Source of the DNA: Silene latifolia
Lineage: Eukaryota; Streptophyta; Magnoliopsida; Caryophyllales; Caryophyllaceae
Assembly: GCF_048544455.1 (NCBI RefSeq)
Contig: NC_133538.1
Span: 44,283,969-44,347,968 of the forward strand
DNA length: 64,000 bases
Direction of reading: 5' to 3'
Below, one piece after another: positions 23,126-35,039 of this stretch (the stretch's first letter is position 1; each line of letters opens with the position of its first letter). The position numbers and the translations under genes were made by a program. The notes under the pieces are model-generated. The model saw nothing but the letters and a program-made list of their open reading frames with translations. It was not told the origin of the DNA and ran no database searches.

Positions 23126-25487
23126 TGTGGACATAGGGCCACCTTCGCGCCAGGCTGATATGCGCACGCGCAGCAGTCTTTTGAAAGCCACGCTCGGCGG
23201 CGTAAAAATGCTTTCAACTGGATCGTTTTAGATAGGTCGGTTTCATCTCGGCAAGGGTCTAGAAACGATGCAAGAGATGTTCGGAGTCGGCACCAAGCAT
23301 TTGTGGGATGCTTGGAACCCATTCGAATCCACTTTATACCTAGGTCAGGCAAGGCAAACAGCGGTGTTTGACATAGGTACTAAAGATAAGGAGTCGTCCT
23401 TCTTTAGCATCCTATCTCTAGAATGACTCTCGTTCGCCCTGGATTAGGTCGTACACTATCAAAAGTTTCTGAGTAAGAGGTGAAGGTACGTATTGGGAAG
23501 CCCTTTAATCGGACACCCAATCCCGCCCGCGGTAGCGCCTCTACTGATCGATCTTGGTTGGTTAAATGTAAGAGTTGATCAAACGGGTAAATGCATGAAT
23601 GCACATCCATAATATGGAACATAACATGTGAGCTTTCTATGTCGGTTGTTTATCCAAATATCAAGTAATCGATGTCAAGTTGGATTTAGTGTTGATTTTC
23701 ATGCAAGATAGAAATTAAACATCCATTTACCGAGTTAGGTTTATGGTGCATAACATGATCCATTTGTCTTAGAAATGCGTTTTGCAAATACAATGTAAAA
23801 GGGCAGTCTTGCCATCTGATCCGTCCGGTATTCGGGTTAACCGAAGTCGGGATCATCCTAGACAAGTGCTGGAAAGGAAGCAGGACCTACGTCAGGCAGC
23901 CTATTAAGGCACGAGCCATCAGGCGATGCAAGCAGACTTGTCCTAGTTTGAAAACTGGAAAACAGTTGGCCTGTTTAGGCGTGGGGCAGCAGACGATCCA
24001 AGGGGATGTCTTCTGACTGTTGAAAACATTTTTAGAATGGTTTATAAGGGGGTGTTTAAACCCGTCTTTCTTTGAAAAGGTCGTTTAGACCGTTTTTGTG
24101 TTAATGTGAGGAACGGGACTCGAATAATCATCATTGTATTTGACGATATTCGATATCGAGTTCGGTTTTGCAAGCTTGACATGAATAGTGTTGAAAAATG
24201 ATTATGAACTAATTGTATTAAGTTCATTTCTTTTTAAGTAGTCAATGTTTATCATCGTACTCGGGTTTAAAACCGACATGGTATGTGACCAAGGATGATT
24301 TTGCATGTATGACTAATATGTTGGTTTTAAAATGTAAAGAAATGAAATAAAAGGTTTTAAAATACCTTTTAAAATGTAATTAAACAAATATTATCGCCAA
24401 AACACGGATTAAACCGTCATGGTATAAGGAACCAATGGTGAAAATGTTTTATGGTTAAAAAGTTTATCATAAAAATGATTTGAAATGGTAAAAACCGGTT
24501 GTAAAATGAAAAGAAAAATGGAAAGAATGAACTCAAAAACGTTTGAGTTCTGACCTGGACACCCCCATTGAGGCGCGAGGTACCTAGTGGTGACTAGGGC
24601 CTTCTGTTTCCGGTTAAAACTCGATTTTGGCTCATTCCATTCGTATTTTTGGCCATGTTATACAAGTTTTAGCATGTTAAGGTCATAAAACAGTTATAAA
24701 GACATGAAAGAAGAGGATTATTACACCCTCATACTTACATGCTAGGTTTGACACGAGAAATTGACGGAAGTGTAACAACTTGTTCGGTCGGAAAACTCGG
24801 TTGAAAACCGTTTTAGCAATATAAAGAGCGTTTTGTTTAGTTTGGTGAGTGTGTAGTAGGTCAAGATGGTCGGTCAAGTGATTTAATGCACGATGACGGT
24901 ACCAAACAATGTGTATGGCTTGTATTTCGATTGGTAGGTCGAAAATACGTGTCGGTTTGTGACTTAAGAAGTTAAGTCTAGAATTTTAAGGGAGAAATGA
25001 GGGGGCGGACACTCGCGTACCTTCAAATGGTGGCATTTGAGGGGTATTTATAGAAGATTGAGTGGTTGTGGGCGTTTGAGAGATGTGGCCGCATGGGCTA
25101 CTCGAAGAGGCGCGAGCCATTTCACGGGTCTTCGAGCTGTCTTGTCACTATCACGCAATTGAAATCATGATTTGTTCTATCCTAGGTTTCGGATGGCATG
25201 ATTGTTGTACTTGACCATTTAAGTATATCGGGTATACTTAACATGGAAGCATTGTTATGTTAGTTTTTTGTGTTTGACTCGTTGTTGGAGTCGGGATTTG
25301 AATTTTTAAGTCGGTTTTTGGTCCGGTGTCGGTTTTGACTCTAGTTAGTGTCATTCCGACCCCATTGTCGTACATTAAACACTCCAGGTACTTTTGAAAA
25401 GTTTTTGAAATGTTTTGTTTTTGAAATTGTTTTGAGTTTTCGGACGTATAGTTATACAAAACTGTCGATTAAACGTATCGATCCCTA
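23126..25487 (-). mobile_element. Tat 5' LTR, main part
   Basis: Inverted counterpart of 6798-9511. It begins on the plus strand with TGTGGACATAGG next to the PBS and is interrupted at 25487 by the copia insertion. The remaining 60-70 bp of the LTR lie at 34320-34383 (inverse of ttagatacccaatatctg). A minus-strand TATA box lies at 25045-25052. Confidence 0.75.
25045..25052 (-). promoter_or_regulatory. TATA box of the Tat 5' LTR
   Basis: The minus strand reads ttctataaatacccc, equivalent to the plus-strand site at 7431 in the other LTR. Confidence 0.5.
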
Positions 25488-26768
25488 TGAAGGAAAAGTA
25501 GATCTATATACTTACATATTCATATATGTTAAAATTTAATTTGTCATAAAATTAATGATTGATCTTATGCATGCAAACATTAAAACAAAATAAGGAAGAA
25601 ACATTGTTCTTACATTGTGATTTTCGGTTTAATGGGCACAAGAGAGATCACCTTTCTCTCTTGTTCTTGAGCTTTCCCTTTTGGATGAACTAAGACCCAA
25701 GTGTAGGATCTCTCCCAAGGATTTATACCCAAAGCTTTCTCTTAATTAAAATTAATATTATAGATACTATTACAATATTAATCTTGTAGAAAAATGACCC
25801 AAAACAATTTGGTTTTTAATCTCCCAAAAACCGGTTGGGAGAGAATAGGAGAGGAAGTATTTTCTCTTTCTAAAATCTTAATTTTTGATAAGTTAGAATG
25901 AATTAATAATGCACACTCATGCATGTAGTGTATATCAAAAAATATAAGACAAAAACCCTTTGCCTTTTCTTTGGTAAAACCGGGTAGGAGGGAAGAGGAG
26001 GGAAGAAAGGAGACCCAATGCATGCTCTTGTTTGCCTTCACAATGCAAACTAGGGTTGCATGGCTAGGCTATTAGTGAATGATTATGTTTTCCACTAATT
26101 TAAACAACACAATTTTAGCCAAAACCTCCCCTTAATTTCGGTACATACATAAAATGGAATCCATTTTATTTTTGTCAATTTTGTCTTATGTCACATGTCA
26201 TATGTTACATAAATTAGTTATGTATTTTTAACATATTAAAAATCAACGTATTAATAAAAATACGTCATATACAAAAATCGACTTAGTAATTCATAATACT
26301 TGTACCAAAATATTTTACCGATTTACAAATCACAATAAATTGTATTTATAATAATTAATTCAATTTTAATTGTTTCTTTAAACAATAATTTCATCTGAGT
26401 AATGATACAATTCAAATACTCAGACCGTATCTCATTTTAATCAATTTCAATGTGATACGTAAATTTTACTTCCAAAATCGTCCGTCAATTTTCAAGTAAT
26501 TTAATTAACTCGTAACGTTATACGATTAATTAAATGATCAATTAAGAGTGTTGCCCTATAGGTATGACCTAGGGGATCAATCGATCACCACCGCCGTCGC
26601 ACGACAGTAATGTCAAACTCTAGTCAGCCAATCATTACCGATATATGTTGATCAGTTGACAGTAAAATATTACTTCCCAATTGTATTCTTTATAATGAGA
26701 CTTAAACATATGATCATCATGATCGACAGTCGTGATCGCATTATTGTCGGAGGACACATATTCCAACA
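25488..26768 (-). mobile_element. Copia 3' LTR (1281 bp)
   Basis: Plus-strand ends are TGAAGGAAAAG...TATTCCAACA; in element orientation TGTTGGAATATG...CCTTCA. A nearly identical copy lies at 33036-34314. The PPT cggagat abuts its inner end at 26769. Confidence 0.95.
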
Positions 26769-29700
26769 ATCTCCGACTTGTCCTCGACAAGTGTGCGTCA
26801 CCAATTCTCTTGTCCTATTACTATCTCCCACTCAATGCAAGGTGTCTTTCAGGTCGTACTTGCAAGTGATCATATCGAGAGTGGTTTCCTCGATCTGGAG
26901 AATAACTGATTGACCGGATTTATCTATCATAGATACCTTCCGAGCGTGGCCACGTATTTCCAGTTCATTACTCCTCGAGTGGCCCTGAGATATTGTTATA
27001 ACCCTGACTAGGGATGGACAATTCCTATCGCACTCATTCCCTTCGACTAGCCACAGCCATCATAACCCAAAATATGCCCATTTGACCCCATTTACGAAGG
27101 TCGTAGTAACACAAATCAAAGTTAATCTGAAACTGTGCCATCTTAGGCGAATAGTCTTTAGTCAAAAGAATCGACTCATTCGAATACTATAGTAGCTCTC
27201 GCCACAACCAGGCTATATAAATTTGCCAGAACTCTATAAGCGGCCATTAGGCCCGACAAAATGTTCCTAACAGTCTGCCTATGTGATCGACCAGTCATCT
27301 CACATGACTCTATGGCACTTGAACTTGCCATCAATCACATCACACTCTAGTCACTTCGAGACGTCACCTCATGTAAGTAACTACGGGCAAATACAACGTT
27401 AATCTATGTTCACTTTAACTGGGTTCAATTGTCTCCACAACCCGTTTGGATATAACAATGTACAAGGTGAGTTAATAATAACTCAAACGACAAATGTCCA
27501 CATCACACTCGGGTAGTCAATACCATATTACAACCTTGTGATGCAAATCGTAAGTGTAAACACTTATTGATTGCAATAGAAGTTTAACATGCCATGTGTC
27601 CATGTGTTCAAACTTCTTATAATCGCATTTTCCTTTACATTCATGTTCTCTCTCATAGCATGAATCTTACCAAGTACACATCAAGGTTCCCGACCTCGGT
27701 TTTGGTTCTTTATCTTGAAAGAACTTCCTTATCGATTATCACATAACGAACGAATTTGTGGTGAATGATATAACTTGTACTGATCAAGTACTCCATCCAC
27801 ACACAATGCACTAGGTATATGTTTTGCACAATCTTGCAACAATTTGACAAGATGATTAGCCTAGCACTTCTCACAAGTCCTAGCATAGTTAGGAAAGATT
27901 AGTTTTGAGTAACTTCTTATTCAACTAAGTATCTTTCCAAAACTTCTTATTTCTCTTTCTAGGCTTGAAAGATTTAGGATTCTCATAAATCCTTACATGT
28001 GCTCGAATTTTCATTAATATGCGCAACCTCTTGACACATATAAGAGCATTCTGACAAACACCGAAATCGCTCATCGGATTCTACTTGAGAATTCATGACG
28101 TTTCTATTGTGGCTTACCAATGAATCATCATGCTCTTATGCATATGATTCACCATTGGACATGTGCATGATCATTCTAATGGCGGAAACATTAGTAACTT
28201 ATAATCATGTCATCAACTATATTTAGGTTCAAGGAACGACCATGACTGCTAATGGCAATTCCATTTCATTTAGATTAATAACCTATGTTTCTGTTGATCC
28301 GATGTGTATCTCCCAATACTTATCCAACATCCCTTGATGTAATTGGATTCATCATAGTCCATTTTCATCCAGAATTGAAAACTCAAAACTTCCTCTATGA
28401 AGGAAGGTGTTAGCTCGTCATTCGTTAATGAGTGGTGAGTTGTAAACATTCAAAGGATGATAGCTCCCACTAAATTCCATGTCTTCACATGATAATTTCC
28501 TATCTCCCACTCAATTCCACATATTTCGAAATTGACTTCTCAATCGAAACTTTTCAAGAATTGAAATATAAATTGCATTGCCAAGTTATTAAGATAAAAC
28601 CATATATGTTCCCATCATATCCCTTCAAAATACCTATTTCGAAGAGGTCTCATTTTAACCTTACGGAAAGAGATTTTAAATCTCTAACACACTCATGTCA
28701 TAATGATGTGTGGCAATGTCATTTATTAAATATAAGTAATATCTAATACACATCCTTCAAAATATCCCTTTTAGAAGGATGTTTAACAAATCCATTTTCA
28801 TAATGAGGTTAAGTAATGACATCTGCGTGGTTTAAAACTTTGGCTATTGGAGATATCGGTATATCAATCCTTGCAACTTCTAGTGATAAATATCGCTTAT
28901 TACTAGGATGTTACATTGATTCATTTAGGCTCTTAAGTAAATCTCAAGGTTGAAACTATTGGTCAAAATTTATCATAAACTTAGTCAAAAACTTGTTAAG
29001 ACTTTACATTAGTCATTTTGTTCCAAAACTTTCTTTTGGTCTCCTCGTGTAGTTATCATAAGAATATGTTCTTTCGATTACTTCACTTGGTCTCTTTGTC
29101 ATATAGAACTTACTTGAGACCATAGATCTCATCTATTTGGTATACTATGTAAATAGATATACCTTCATTCAAATCATTCTTTCTTGCGTAGATCTTCATT
29201 TACACAATAGATCTACTTTTTATCTTGTCTCGTGTGTTGTGTCCTCATTTTTCTCCCACTCTATCTTTAGAATAAATACACTATAGATTCAAAGATAGCA
29301 TATGAGACACAAATAATGATTTGAAGTATAAGGAGAACTATCTCATAGATTGACTAATAGTTATAGATTTCGTAAGTGTACTTGGTGATTGACATTCCTT
29401 TAAGAGAGTTCATAGACTCAAAATCGCTTTATAAATGATCATACACAAGCCTTAAGCATGTGGACATATAATGAAACCCGTCATTATATTTGTCTATTAG
29501 ATCACTTTAAGTTATATGTTTCTAAGAACAAGCATTTAAACATGAATTTTAGAACAAAAGGATAAAATGATAAAACGGGTGACTTGGGTTGCAAACCAAG
29601 TCACCATTATCCAAAATACAATCCATTATCCAAAATACCTTTCCATGTCGAACACGGAAACTTAAGGTTCTAAAATCCAAAAAATAATTTAAAATAAGAC

Positions 29701-29878
29701 AATGAAAAGCAAAGCTCCATGAAAGCTATCCCTAGATTCTTGATGGTTTCTCATGCTTGCTTTTCCTTTCCCTTGTCTTTGCTTGGTGAAGGCCCTATTT
29801 ACAATAAAAAGGGATATACATTATCACAACTTTGCATCATAATACCATAGTTGAATTAGAAACATAAAAGAAGGATAG
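26769..29878 (-). pseudogene. Decayed copia pol region and 3' tract
   Basis: About 3.1 kb with no minus-strand frame of 60 codons or more. Homology to the other copia copy is visible in inverse orientation: 26770-27440 against 17200-17925, and the block near 28440-28500 (minus strand tggaatttagtgggagct) against 16278-16300. Only fragments of a pol-like frame can be traced. The plus-strand ORF 28489-28746 is a shadow. Integrase and RT signatures are not readable, so I cannot place the domains. Confidence 0.6.
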
Positions 29879-30775
29879 TCATTTACCTACTGGAGTAATC
29901 TTTCCAGCCTTAATATCACCAAGGTATTTGGAACAATTTCTTTTCCAATGTCCCATACCAATACAATAATGGCATTTATCAAGAGGACCCTTCTTGATTT
30001 TTGAAGTGCTAGCTTCACAAGTCTTAGCTTTGGTGAATGTGGGAGTTTGCTTCTTACCCTTCCTCCCATTCTTCTTGAACTTCCCCTTACTCTTAGTGCT
30101 TATGTTAAGCACATCTTTTGGAGGATTCACATTTAACCCCATGTCCCTCTCGGCTAGCACAAGTAACTTGTTCAATTCTTCAAGAGACACATCCTTGTCT
30201 TGCATGTTAAAATTCACCCGGAATTGAACATACGCTTTGACTTTGGACAAGGAGTGTAGAATCCTATCTACAATGAGTTCTTTGGGGATTTCAACCTTTT
30301 GAATTTTCAAGGTCTCGACAAGCTCCATGAGTTTGAGCACATGAGGGCTAACCTTTTGGCCCTCTTTGAAGTCGAGATCAAAGAATGCCGCGGCCGCCTC
30401 ATATTGGACGATCCGCGGAGTTTGTGAAAACATTGTCACAAGCTTGGAGTAAATCTCATTAGCATTGCCCATTTTAAAGGCTCTCCTTTGGAGGTCCGTC
30501 TCCATCGCAAATATCAAGATATTTTTCATTACGGCGGACTCCTTTTGGTAAGCCTCATATGCTTCCCTAGTGACGGCGGTTGACCTAGTAGTAGGTTCGG
30601 GTGGAGATGCCTCGGTAAGGTAACGAAGCTTGTCGTCACCTTGGGCGGCTAGTTTGAGTTGGGCATCCCAATCGGAGAAATTTGACCCATTCTTTTCAAG
30701 TTTACATCGATCCATGAAGGATCGGAGCCATGATGAACTAGCGAGAGGCGTTGCAATAGGGGTTGGTGTTGCCAT
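29879..30775 (-). CDS. Copia Gag protein, intact (298 aa)
   Basis: Starts at the ATG at 30775 (MATPTPIATPLASSS) and stops at 29879. Residues about 15-210 fit the copia-type gag polypeptide (UBN2 family): WLRSFMDRCKLEKNGSNFSD, VMKNILIFAMETDLQRR, IVQYEAAAAFFDLDF, LVETLKIQKVEIPKELIVDR. A lysine-rich linker (GKFKKNGRKGKKQ) precedes a CCHC zinc knuckle with spacing C-X2-C-X4-H-X4-C (CHYCIGMGHWKRNC, residues about 267-280), which binds RNA. Role: coat of the virus-like particle and RNA packaging. The frame is uninterrupted although the neighbouring pol is wrecked, so gag may have been kept by selection or the copy is very recent. Plus-strand ORFs at 29994 and 30630 are shadows. Confidence 0.92.
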   Translation of the reverse strand: MATPTPIATPLASSSWLRSFMDRCKLEKNGSNFSDWDAQLKLAAQGDDKLRYLTEASPPEPTTRSTAVTREAYEAYQKESAVMKNILIFAMETDLQRRAFKMGNANEIYSKLVTMFSQTPRIVQYEAAAAFFDLDFKEGQKVSPHVLKLMELVETLKIQKVEIPKELIVDRILHSLSKVKAYVQFRVNFNMQDKDVSLEELNKLLVLAERDMGLNVNPPKDVLNISTKSKGKFKKNGRKGKKQTPTFTKAKTCEASTSKIKKGPLDKCHYCIGMGHWKRNCSKYLGDIKAGKITPVGK

Positions 30776-33018
30776 TTGTTATGAGGAAAAAGTGGTCTAC
30801 AAAACAAAGGAGTAAAACAAATGTCGTTTTAATAATAATACTCGTAAAAATTTTTAATTTAAACAAGTTTTGTGCATTTTTCTAGTGACCTCTACCCAAC
30901 TAGATAAATGATTCCAAGACCCAAATTCATATCGACTTAGGCACGGTAGGGCCATCCTTTATCAATATAACTCGGTGGATTAACGTTTAATCGATTCTAC
31001 TTTTAGAACTCTTGGTCGATAAAATTACTCTAATAATTATCTATAGCCCAAAACACATCCGACAAGGGCACGGTATGGCCGATGAAACCCTTATCGAAAA
31101 ACTTTTGTTGAGTTTAATCCAAATTTCGAATAAATGTGTCCATGATCCAAATCCACATTAACTCGGGCACGGTAGGGCCGATTCATCCCTTATCAACATG
31201 AATTCGGTGGATAGACATTTATCACCCACTTCCCCTACGTAACAAGTTTTGTACCCCGGTAGGGCCGAGTGCACTCCCTTGCGAAATAGATTTTCATGGT
31301 TTCTACTATTTGGTAAGGCTATATCTCAATTAATTGTTTTAGCGAGAGGTCATGTCAATTTATTATCTATCACGTTTTAAGTGAACTAAAGCGGTGAACT
31401 CCGATAATTCAAATTGACACGGTCGATTAAACTCGATGAAAGAAGATGCATGTTTTAGTTATGGCGATTTAGCGATGCATGTGACATTTAAATAAAATGC
31501 AAGCATAAAATAAATAAATCCTAGTATGGCCTTTCCTAAAATAGAAAAACTATTTAACTATTACATATTCGGAAACCAACTCCATTGGTCCCTTGAACTT
31601 CGGTTGTGGCACGCATTTCGAGGTAACATTGTCTTTATGTATCGTCATCTTGAAGAAATCCGTCTTTGGAAACTCCGAGATAAATTAAATTACATAACAA
31701 ATTACATAATTTCCTATTATACATTTGTAACTAAAATAAATAAAATAAATCTATTAAATTACAAAACGGTGATACGATATCACAATAAAATTACAACCGA
31801 ATCGATATTCCCATACATTTCGGGAAATACCAATTAAAACTAAGGCCATACTAAGTAAAATTACATAATTCAAAATTACATAAATAAAATTATGACAATC
31901 ATAATGGAAAAATGCAGCATTATAATATGTATGAACATGCCCAATTTTATGCTAAATCGCCTTTAATTAGCCAATATCGTATATTACTCGGCTTTTACGG
32001 ATTTGCGTGATTTCAACATTTTATAATCACAAAAATTACATAAATTCATATTTATGCATAAGTTAATTACCCTAACCACTTAGGACTCAAGATTTAGTCT
32101 TCACTAATAATTTGACCATAATTAACTCATATTTCTAAATTTGTTCATTAATGGACTAAAAATTTCAAAAATAAGCTATAAACTTCAAATAACTCACAAA
32201 ATTTCAAATAAATTCAAAATTTGAAATTTAAACTCATGAACATTCTGGAAAAATACCATGACACTCATAATGTTCAAAAAACTTAGGTTAAAAATTTTGA
32301 AATTTATCCGGAAAAACAATGTTGCGGTTTATCGGTTTTAACCAAAATAATCATAAAAACATGTGAAAAATTATATACATTAACTTTTCAATTTTAGATC
32401 TGAAAAAGATAATAAAATGCAACATATGATGTTTTTCTTTAGTCATAGAGTATGTTTTATTAATTTTTTTTTTCATTAATTAAGTCACTATTCATGCCAT
32501 TTTTCTTCAAAAATCCATAAATCATGTAAAAGACTTCACTATAGCCCATTATTTTACACATATCTTGTAAAATTGCATGTGACAACATACTAAATTTCTA
32601 TGACCAGATTCGAAATTTATCTCATATTAACCTATTTTTCACCTAAATCCGAATTTAATAATGAAAAATCCATTTTTCGAGCATAACAAGTCCAAAAATT
32701 ATGAAAATTTACAGGTTATCTCAAAATAATATATGTGACAACATATCCAAAAATCACTGGAAAATTCGAAGTATAGCTAATTTTAGACCGAAAATGACAT
32801 TTTTACTCATAAAATCATATTTAAATGCCATTATTGTATAATATGAACAATAAAAATCCGTAAATTAACCAAAATATCCTAAAACATTTTAGGACCAGAA
32901 ATTTTAACTTGTATGAATTAATTTCGTGATATATCATAATAACACAAATTTTACAAGTTTTATATGTTAATCTTTATAACTCGGAAAAACTTTTAACCGA
33001 TTTGCATGCAAACAACCT
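30776..33018 (-). other. Copia leader, non-coding
   Basis: An unusually long (2.2 kb) AT-rich segment between PBS and gag. It contains the degenerate repeat at 30940-31300. The plus-strand ORF 31526-31837 is AT-rich and has no domain. Nothing else recognised. Confidence 0.6.
30940..31300. repeat. Degenerate repeat around 'cggtagggccga'
   Basis: The phrase (ca)cggtakggccga recurs at about 30952, 31069, 31174 and 31251. It is preceded by 'ccaaatccacattaactcg' type sequence and followed by 'cccttatc'. Spacing is about 75-120 bp. Confidence 0.65.
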
Positions 33019-33033
33019 TGGCTCATGATACCG
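33019..33033 (-). promoter_or_regulatory. Copia primer binding site
   Basis: The minus strand reads cggtatcatgagcc directly after the 5' LTR. It is a variant of the initiator-Met PBS (TGGTATCAGAGC) common in copia elements. Confidence 0.65.
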
Positions 33034-33035
33034 AT

Positions 33036-34314
33036 TGAAGGAAAAGTAGATCTATATACTTACATATTCATATATGTTATAATTTAATTTGTCATAAAAT
33101 TAATGATTGATCTTATGCATGCAAACATTAAAACAAAATAAGGAAGAAACATTGTTCTTACATTGTGATTTTCGGTTTAATGGGCACAAGAGTGATCACC
33201 TTTCTCTCTTGTTCTTGAGCTTTCCCTTTTGGATGAACTAAGACCCAAGTGTAGGATCTCTCCCAAGGATTTATACCCAAAGCTTTCTCTTAATTAAAAT
33301 TAATATTATAGATACTATTACAATATTAATCTTGTAGAAAAATGACCCAAAACAATTTGGTTTTTAATCTCCCAAAAACCGGTTGGGAGAGAATAGGAGA
33401 GGAAGTATTTTCTCTTTCTAAAATCTTAATTTTTGATAAGTTAGAATGAATTAATAATGCACACTCATGCATGTAGTGTATATCAAAAAATATAAGACAA
33501 AAACCCTTTGCCTTTTCTTTGGTAAAACCGGGTAGGAGGGAAGAGGAGGGAAGAAAGGAGACTCAATGCATGCTTTTGTTTGCCTTCACAATGCAAACTA
33601 GGGTTGCATGGCTAGGCTATTAGTGAATGATTATGTTTTCCACTAATTTAAACAACACAATTTTAGCCAAAACCTCCCCTTAATTTCGGTACATACATAA
33701 AATGGAATCCATTTCATTTTTGTCAATTTTGTCTTATGTCACATGTCATATGTTACATAAATTAGTTATGTATTTTTAACATATTAAAAATCAACGTATT
33801 AATAAAAATACGTCATATACAAAAATCGACTTAGTAATTCATAATTACTTGTACCAAAATATTTTACCAATTTACAAATCACAATAAATTGTATTTATAA
33901 TAATTCATTCAATTTTAATTGTTTCTTTAAACAATAATTTCATCTGAGTAATGATACAATTCAAATACTCAGACCGTATCTCATTTTAATCAATTTCAAT
34001 GTGATACGTAAATTTTACTTCCAAAATCGTCCGTCAATTTTCAAGTAATTTAATTAACTCGTAACGTTATACGATTAATTAAATGATCAATTAAGAGTGT
34101 TGCCCTATAGGTATGACCTAGGGGATCAATCGATCACCACCGTCGCACGACAAAGAATGTCAAACTCTAGTCACCAATCATTACCGATATATGTTGATCA
34201 GTTGACAGTAAAATATTACTTCCCAATTGTATTCTTTATAATGAGACTTAAACATGTGATCATCATGATCAACAATCGTGATCGCATTATTGTCGGAGGA
34301 CACATATTCCAACA
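33036..34314 (-). mobile_element. Copia 5' LTR (1279 bp)
   Basis: Nearly identical to 25488-26768; the differences are scattered substitutions and three short indels (for example CCACCGCCGTCG against CCACCGTCG). Confidence 0.95.
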
Positions 34315-34383
34315 CCCTATGCATGTTGTAGTCCGATAATCATCGGATGTTTGTTGGGTAATCAACAGATATTGGGTATCTAA

Positions 34384-35039
34384 AGGTACCAACTTAAATC
34401 GTGCTCTTAAATTCTTCCCAAATACTTTAAATTCTTATTTTTTACACCCTTGGGTGTTATCTATCAGAAGGTAGCGCTAAGGGAATAAAACGTGGGAGTC
34501 ACATCTTTGAGATTTTTTGCAAAAAGGGCCCAGGTCAAGTTTTGTTTTCTTTTAAATTTTCAGTTGTACTGCTTCAAGAAGTACAATTTTGTTTCTGAAA
34601 ACAATTCCCTTTATAACCCAATCCCATTTGTAATGTTTATTTCTTTTTTAAGATTTTTTTTAGAACCCGTTGAGTTGGAAATTAATCCCCAGCAGTCTGA
34701 AAGAGAAAGGACTAGCAAAATGTTCCTCCTACAGGACGTACAAGGTGCACGTGGTTGGACAGGGACCCGAGCATCCCATAAGGACAGGAGACCCCTGGAC
34801 CACCAGAGTCACCCCAACAGAACAGTGAGCCGGCCAACATACAATGCATGCATGACAAATAGCACAGTACGTATAATAAGTACGAAATCAAACTGAAAAA
34901 CATAAGCATATCCGACCCCCAGAAGGGAGCAAAAAACGGAATCCAAAACGATTGTTCAATAGAAAAACAAGCCAAACGCCTCACAGGTCTAAGGCCAAAA
35001 AAACAACAAACTAAAATTAACTACAGGACATTCCCTTGT
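34384..35039 (-). other. Unassigned DNA and 3' flank of the next gene
   Basis: 34384-34690 holds nothing recognisable. 34700-35039, read on the minus strand, is the region after the stop of the broken gene at 35040 and may be its 3' untranslated part (GT-rich, several in-frame stops). ORFs at 34492-34896 and 34712-34984 have no recognisable domain. Confidence 0.4.

Larger units (their letters stand above)
25483..34319 (-). mobile_element. Full-length copia element with TSD CCCTA, gag intact, pol decayed
   Basis: The element is 25488-34314 (8827 bp), flanked by CCCTA at 25483-25487 and 34315-34319. Two direct LTRs (25488-26768 and 33036-34314) differ at about fifteen sites by eye. The minus-strand order is 5' LTR, PBS, a 2.2-kb leader, gag, a pol-sized region without ORFs, the PPT gtcggagat and 3' LTR. 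The family matches the truncated copia at 15379-19243. It inserted into the Tat LTR, whose two halves read through after removal. Young LTRs with a dead pol suggest movement in trans. Confidence 0.9.
12359..34383 (-). mobile_element. 5' part of a minus-strand Tat element with three nested insertions
   Basis: On the minus strand: 5' LTR (34383-34320, then 25487-23126), PBS (23122-23105), leader with a 66-bp array, gag (21470-19249), protease (15378-14559), RT and RNase H (13954-12359, cut off). Insertions: copia 25488-34314 in the LTR, a TIR element 19822-20271 in gag, and a truncated copia 15379-19243 between gag and protease. Integrase and 3' LTR are missing. The RT with its 'DDMIVKS' box and the TGGCGACTCCGCTGGGGA-type PBS fit the Tat lineage. 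Confidence 0.7.
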
